Shown piece by piece: positions 8,296-10,792 of a DNA stretch of 10,792 nt. The translations under genes were made by a program, and so were the position numbers. This stretch comes from Blastocatellia bacterium. GTDB lineage: Bacteria; Acidobacteriota; Blastocatellia; Pyrinomonadales; Pyrinomonadaceae. The stretch is taken from positions 1-10,792 of the forward strand of contig PSRF01000103.1 in assembly GCA_003175865.1 (NCBI GenBank), read 5' to 3'. Under the pieces are notes generated by a model. The model made no database searches and was not told where the DNA came from. It worked only from the letters and a program-made list of their open reading frames with translations. Each line of letters opens with the position of its first letter. Position 1 is the stretch's first letter.

Positions 8296-8613
8296 ATGGC
8301 GGATGCACTAGTTACTACTCATCAAGAAGAAATCCGACGGTGGGTCGAAGAACGTGGTGGACATCCAGCGAAAGTAAAAGGAACGGAAAGCAAAGATGGT
8401 AGTGCCCTCTTGCGAATCGACTATCCGGGTTACAGCGGCGAAGAAACTCTTGAGGCAATCTCATGGGAGCAGTTCTTTGACATTTTTGAAAACAACGGAC
8501 TCGGATTGCTATACCAGGAACAGACGAAGGGCGGAAAGCCGAGCCGCTTCTCGAAGCTGGTCAATCGCGACGAGATCGAGAGTTCCGCGAAGAGCGCTTC
8601 CCGTTCGAAGTAG
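8296..8613 (+). CDS. Conserved small hypothetical protein (often misnamed branching enzyme)
   Basis: A 105-residue soluble protein without signal peptide or membrane segment. The ATG is well placed: GAAGGAG (8281-8287) lies 8 bases upstream. Recognisable blocks are EEIRRWVEERGGHPAKVKGT (residues 11-30), LRIDYPGYSGEETLE (39-53), ISWEQFFDIFENN (55-67), LLYQEQTKGGKPSRFSKLV (71-89), then a Ser/Lys-rich tail. This matches, from memory, a widespread family of ~100-residue proteins that databases sometimes label 1,4-alpha-glucan branching enzyme; it is far too short and lacks any GH13 motif, so that name should not be used. Its biochemical role is unknown. Relatives are, as far as I recall, often found among stress-related genes, which fits the SDR next door, but that is context only. 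Its upstream region carries a large inverted repeat; a probable terminator follows, suggesting a mostly single-gene transcript. Confidence 0.88.
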   Translation: MADALVTTHQEEIRRWVEERGGHPAKVKGTESKDGSALLRIDYPGYSGEETLEAISWEQFFDIFENNGLGLLYQEQTKGGKPSRFSKLVNRDEIESSAKSASRSK

Positions 8614-8625
8614 CGATCACAAGTG

Positions 8626-8652
8626 AGCGAAGCATCTTGCCTGCTTCGTTTT
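8626..8652 (+). terminator. Probable weak intrinsic terminator after the small-protein gene
   Basis: AGCGAAGC (8626-8633) pairs with GCTTCGTT (8643-8650), eight pairs with one G-T, with a 9-nt loop; TTTT at 8649-8652 follows but is short. A competing stem, TGCCTG (8638-8643) with CAGGCA (8659-8664), overlaps its loop and right arm. Read-through into the SDR gene is therefore possible. Confidence 0.45.
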
Positions 8653-8673
8653 GATAGCCAGGCAGGGAAACTG

Positions 8674-8690
8674 TTTGCGAGCAACGCAAA
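8674..8690. repeat. Perfect hairpin in the SDR leader
   Basis: TTTGCG (8674-8679) and CGCAAA (8685-8690) form a perfect 6-bp stem around an AGCAA loop, about 30 bases before the SDR start. It may be a leader structure or part of an attenuator with the preceding overlapping stems. No known riboswitch is recognised. Confidence 0.35.
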
Positions 8691-8721
8691 GAAAAGCACT
8701 GCTTGAGAGCAAGGGGGTTTA

Positions 8722-9735
8722 ATGAGGGTACAACTGAAGAATATCGGAGATCAGGTCATTGTAATCACTGGCGCATCGAGTGGGATCGGCTTAGCGACGG
8801 CAAAGATGGCAGCGGAAAAAGGCGCGAAGCTGGTTCTGGCTGCACGTAGCGAGGAAGCACTAAAACAAGTTACTAAAGACATCAGTGCCAATGGTGGTGA
8901 AGCCATTTATGTCGTCGCAGATGTAGGCGACGAGGCTGAGGTCCGAAGAATTGCGGACGAAGCGAATGCACGCTTTGGCGGTTTCGACACCTGGGTCAAC
9001 AACGCAGGCGTTTCGATCTACGGCAGACTCGTCGACATCCCTTTAGACGAACAGAAGCGGATGTTTGATACCAACTACTGGGGGCTCGTTGTTGGATCCA
9101 CCGTTGCTGCACAGCATCTTCGACAACGCGGTGGTGCAATTATCAACGTGGGCAGTACGTTGTCAGATCGTGCGATACCATTGCAAGGCAGCTACTCTGC
9201 TTCCAAACATGCCGTCAAAGGTTTCACCGACGCCTTCAGAATGGAACTCGGACATGACGGCGCACCGATTTCAGTGACCCTGATCAAACCGGGCGCAATC
9301 GATACCCCATACAACGAACATGCGAAGAGTTATCTTGGCTTTGAACCGAAACATACGCCACCGGTCTATCCTGCCGAATCAGTCGCGGAAGCAATTCTCT
9401 ACGCGGCCGAAAACCCAGTAAGGGATCTCTTTGTTGGTGGCGCTGCGAAGATCCTGGCGCTTGCTGAAAAGTACAGTCCGAGGCTCGCTGACAAATTGAT
9501 GGAAGCGTTTACTTTCGAGACTCAGAAATCGGATACGCCAAAGAGTTCAAATGAAGAGAGCGGTCTGGATACGCCGTCACGCGAAGCGCGAGTCAATGGA
9601 AACTATGATGGACACGTAGCGCAGCACAGTCTGTACACAAAAGCTTCTATACACCCTTTCGTAACTGGAGGTTTACTGCTCGCAGGCGTCGGACTTGCTT
9701 ATGCGGTAGCAAAGGCGAGGACACAAACCCGTTGA
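8722..9735 (+). CDS. SDR-family NADP(H)-dependent oxidoreductase with C-terminal membrane tail
   Basis: A 337-residue short-chain dehydrogenase/reductase with a Rossmann fold at the N-terminus. Visible motifs: TGASSGIG (residues 16-23) for cofactor binding; Arg42 after the second strand, which favours NADP(H); NNAG (93-96); and the full catalytic set Asn118, Ser145, Tyr158 and Lys162 (YSASK). The classical domain ends near residue 250. An extension follows: a polar, probably flexible stretch (about 270-300), a conserved-looking HSLYTKASIHP block and a hydrophobic segment (about 313-330) ending in basic residues, so the protein is probably tail-anchored in the inner membrane with its catalytic domain in the cytoplasm. 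AAGGGGG at 8711-8717 supports this start. Such long SDRs are a recognisable subgroup; the substrate is unknown and cannot be read from the sequence. The 58-codon gene 8 bases downstream is probably cotranscribed. Confidence 0.93.
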   Translation: MRVQLKNIGDQVIVITGASSGIGLATAKMAAEKGAKLVLAARSEEALKQVTKDISANGGEAIYVVADVGDEAEVRRIADEANARFGGFDTWVNNAGVSIYGRLVDIPLDEQKRMFDTNYWGLVVGSTVAAQHLRQRGGAIINVGSTLSDRAIPLQGSYSASKHAVKGFTDAFRMELGHDGAPISVTLIKPGAIDTPYNEHAKSYLGFEPKHTPPVYPAESVAEAILYAAENPVRDLFVGGAAKILALAEKYSPRLADKLMEAFTFETQKSDTPKSSNEESGLDTPSREARVNGNYDGHVAQHSLYTKASIHPFVTGGLLLAGVGLAYAVAKARTQTR

Positions 9736-9737
9736 GG
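9734..9737 (+). promoter_or_regulatory. Ribosome binding site for the charged small protein
   Basis: GAGG overlaps the SDR stop codon (TGA, 9733-9735) and stands 6 bases before the ATG at 9744. It decides that start over the nearby ATG at 9740, which has only 2 bases of spacing and reads just 40 codons in another frame. Confidence 0.55.
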
Positions 9738-9743
9738 TGATGC

Positions 9744-9920
9744 ATGTCCGACAAAGACCGACAGAAGAAAGACGGAGAGAGAAAAGACAAAAAGAATCGC
9801 CGACGTCGAGAAGATGTCGAACGCCGGCAGATGACAGGTTCCAACGAACCGAGCAGTGGTGACTCAAAATCTAAAGGCGAAGATCGCGGAGATCGGGAAA
9901 AGAGACGCTGGAGATCTTAA
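9744..9920 (+). CDS. 58-residue highly charged small protein
   Basis: A short ORF beginning MSDKDRQKKDGERKD and ending REKRRWRS. By my count 36 of 58 residues are charged (9 Lys, 13 Arg, 8 Asp, 6 Glu), there are no hydrophobic stretches, and only one tryptophan, so it is almost certainly disordered and basic; it could bind nucleic acid, membrane phosphates or a partner protein. It follows the SDR stop by 8 bases with a good GAGG ribosome site, pointing to translational coupling in one transcript. It ends 4 bases before the convergent yebC stop and so fills the gap exactly. I do not recognise a family. A chance ORF is possible because polar, purine-rich DNA can stay open, but position, ribosome site and tidy packing favour a real gene. 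Confidence 0.6.
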   Translation: MSDKDRQKKDGERKDKKNRRRREDVERRQMTGSNEPSSGDSKSKGEDRGDREKRRWRS

Positions 9921-9924
9921 GGCA

Positions 9925-10668
9925 TTAAGCTGCAGCCATATCGGCTTCGCTGATGTCAAAGTTCGCTGAGACTTTCTGAACGTCGTCATGGTCTTCGAGT
10001 GCTTCCATCAATTTTAGCATCTGACGAGCATCAGAACCTTCGAGCTTGACATAGTTCTGAGGGACCATCTCGACTTCGGCGACTTGAGGTTCAACACCTG
10101 CTGTCTTTACAGCTGTCAATACAGCGTCGAATGAGTCAAGGGAGGTAATGATCTCGAAGTTGTCTTCGTCGTCGCGAACGTCGTCTGCACCAGCATCGAT
10201 TGCCAGTTCGAATAATTCATCCTCCGACTTCGCTGCCTTTTCGACGACAATGTAACCCTTCTTATCAAACATCCATCCTACAGACCCACTTTCACCAAGG
10301 TTCCCGCCGTTCTTCGAGAAGATGTGACGAATCTCGGCGACAGTCCGGTTTCGATTGTCGGTCATTGATTGAATCAAGAGCGCTACTCCACCTGGTCCAT
10401 AGCCCTCGTAGGTAATCTCTTCGTAGTGGACGCCTTCTTCTTCTCCGGTACCACGTCGAATGGCGCGGTCAATTGTGTCGTTTGGCATGTTGCCCGCTTT
10501 CGCGTCGTTGATAGCTTTGCGAAGACGAGCGTTCGCATCTGGATCACCACCACCAGTTCGTGCCGCGACAGTTATTTCCTTAATAAACTTTGTAAAAAGC
10601 TTCCCGCGCTTGGCATCGAGCGCGCCTTTCTTGTGTTTGATACTGTGCCACTTCGAATGTCCTGACAT
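9925..10668 (-). CDS. yebC: YebC/PmpR-family protein
   Basis: A 247-residue cytoplasmic protein, normal length for the family. It starts with the hallmark [15 protein letters not shown], followed by [15 protein letters not shown], the acidic domain with [13 protein letters not shown] and the near-invariant TDNRNRT, then [15 protein letters not shown]. The C-terminal part ([22 protein letters not shown]) is also intact. Family members were long described as DNA-binding transcriptional regulators (PmpR-like); more recent work ascribes to some of them a ribosome-associated role relieving stalls at polyproline stretches. Which applies here cannot be told from sequence. The start is supported by AAAAGGA 9 bases upstream on the minus strand. 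In many bacteria yebC lies next to ruvC, but no ruv gene is in view: only about 120 bases remain upstream and they hold no recognisable coding end. Confidence 0.97.
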   Translation of the reverse strand: MSGHSKWHSIKHKKGALDAKRGKLFTKFIKEITVAARTGGGDPDANARLRKAINDAKAGNMPNDTIDRAIRRGTGEEEGVHYEEITYEGYGPGGVALLIQSMTDNRNRTVAEIRHIFSKNGGNLGESGSVGWMFDKKGYIVVEKAAKSEDELFELAIDAGADDVRDDEDNFEIITSLDSFDAVLTAVKTAGVEPQVAEVEMVPQNYVKLEGSDARQMLKLMEALEDHDDVQKVSANFDISEADMAAA

Positions 10669-10721
10669 GGATTCAGATCCTTTTGGAATATGCCTGAGGT
10701 TGTTTTTAGAACCCGAACTAT

Positions 10722-10748
10722 ATCATAGAGACTTGGTTTACTAACAAA
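10722..10748 (-). promoter_or_regulatory. Possible sigma-70 promoter for yebC
   Basis: On the minus strand, TATGAT (10727-10722) matches five of six -10 consensus bases. A poor TTTGTT (10748-10743) lies 15 bases upstream as a possible -35. This would give a leader of roughly 45 bases to the yebC ATG. Weak evidence, chosen on position and the -10 alone. Confidence 0.3.
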
Positions 10749-10792
10749 GCGCCTGTGCCCTTCACGTGGCTTACAAAATTAGCGCCGATGAA

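Noticed and set aside
8073..8402. 109-codon plus-strand ORF overlapping the small-protein gene
   Set aside because: Crosses the inverted repeat and then runs out of frame through the well-supported gene at 8296.
9647..9867. Two minus-strand ORFs opposite the SDR tail and the charged gene
   Set aside because: Shadow frames: serine/arginine-rich complements of purine-rich coding DNA without ribosome sites.
10741..10792. End of a gene upstream of yebC or start of a plus-strand gene at 10788
   Set aside because: Too little sequence; no recognisable protein end, and the ATG at 10788 has no ribosome site.

Overview
The window looks like chromosomal DNA of a free-living bacterium with close to balanced base composition. 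It holds no phage, plasmid, tRNA, rRNA or CRISPR signal. The gene set (an NdvB-type cyclic beta-1,2-glucan synthase, a decayed glycoside hydrolase family 2 gene, a tail-anchored short-chain dehydrogenase, a small stress-type protein and YebC) would fit an Acidobacteriota-like soil bacterium. That placement is an inference from general resemblance, not something the sequence proves.

Layout. Positions 1-7193 (+) are the 3' part of one giant gene for a cyclic beta-1,2-glucan synthase; the first ~430 or more residues lie before the window. Facing it on the minus strand, 7637-7250 is the broken C-terminal end of a GH2 glycosidase gene. It is truncated upstream and frameshifted near its end, yet an intrinsic terminator still sits right after its old stop codon. 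Positions 7638-8295 carry no credible gene but are rich in DNA structure: a run of three hairpins, two mutually exclusive hairpins, a 14-bp tandem duplication, and a 113-bp imperfect inverted repeat with a 15-bp palindrome near its centre.

Then come three genes on the plus strand. A 105-residue conserved small protein (8296-8613) is followed by a probable weak terminator. Next is an NADP-type SDR with a C-terminal membrane segment (8722-9735). Eight bases after it comes a 58-residue, extremely charged small protein (9744-9920), with its own ribosome binding site overlapping the SDR stop. Finally yebC (10668-9925, minus strand) converges on this group with only 4 bases between stop codons.

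The giant synthase would make periplasmic cyclic glucans (osmotic adaptation, host or surface interaction). The three-gene group resembles general-stress accessory genes, but no shared pathway can be shown. I found no clear new defence or mobile system. The most noteworthy items are the GH2 relic, the structured repeat region before the small-protein gene, and the short charged ORF after the SDR.
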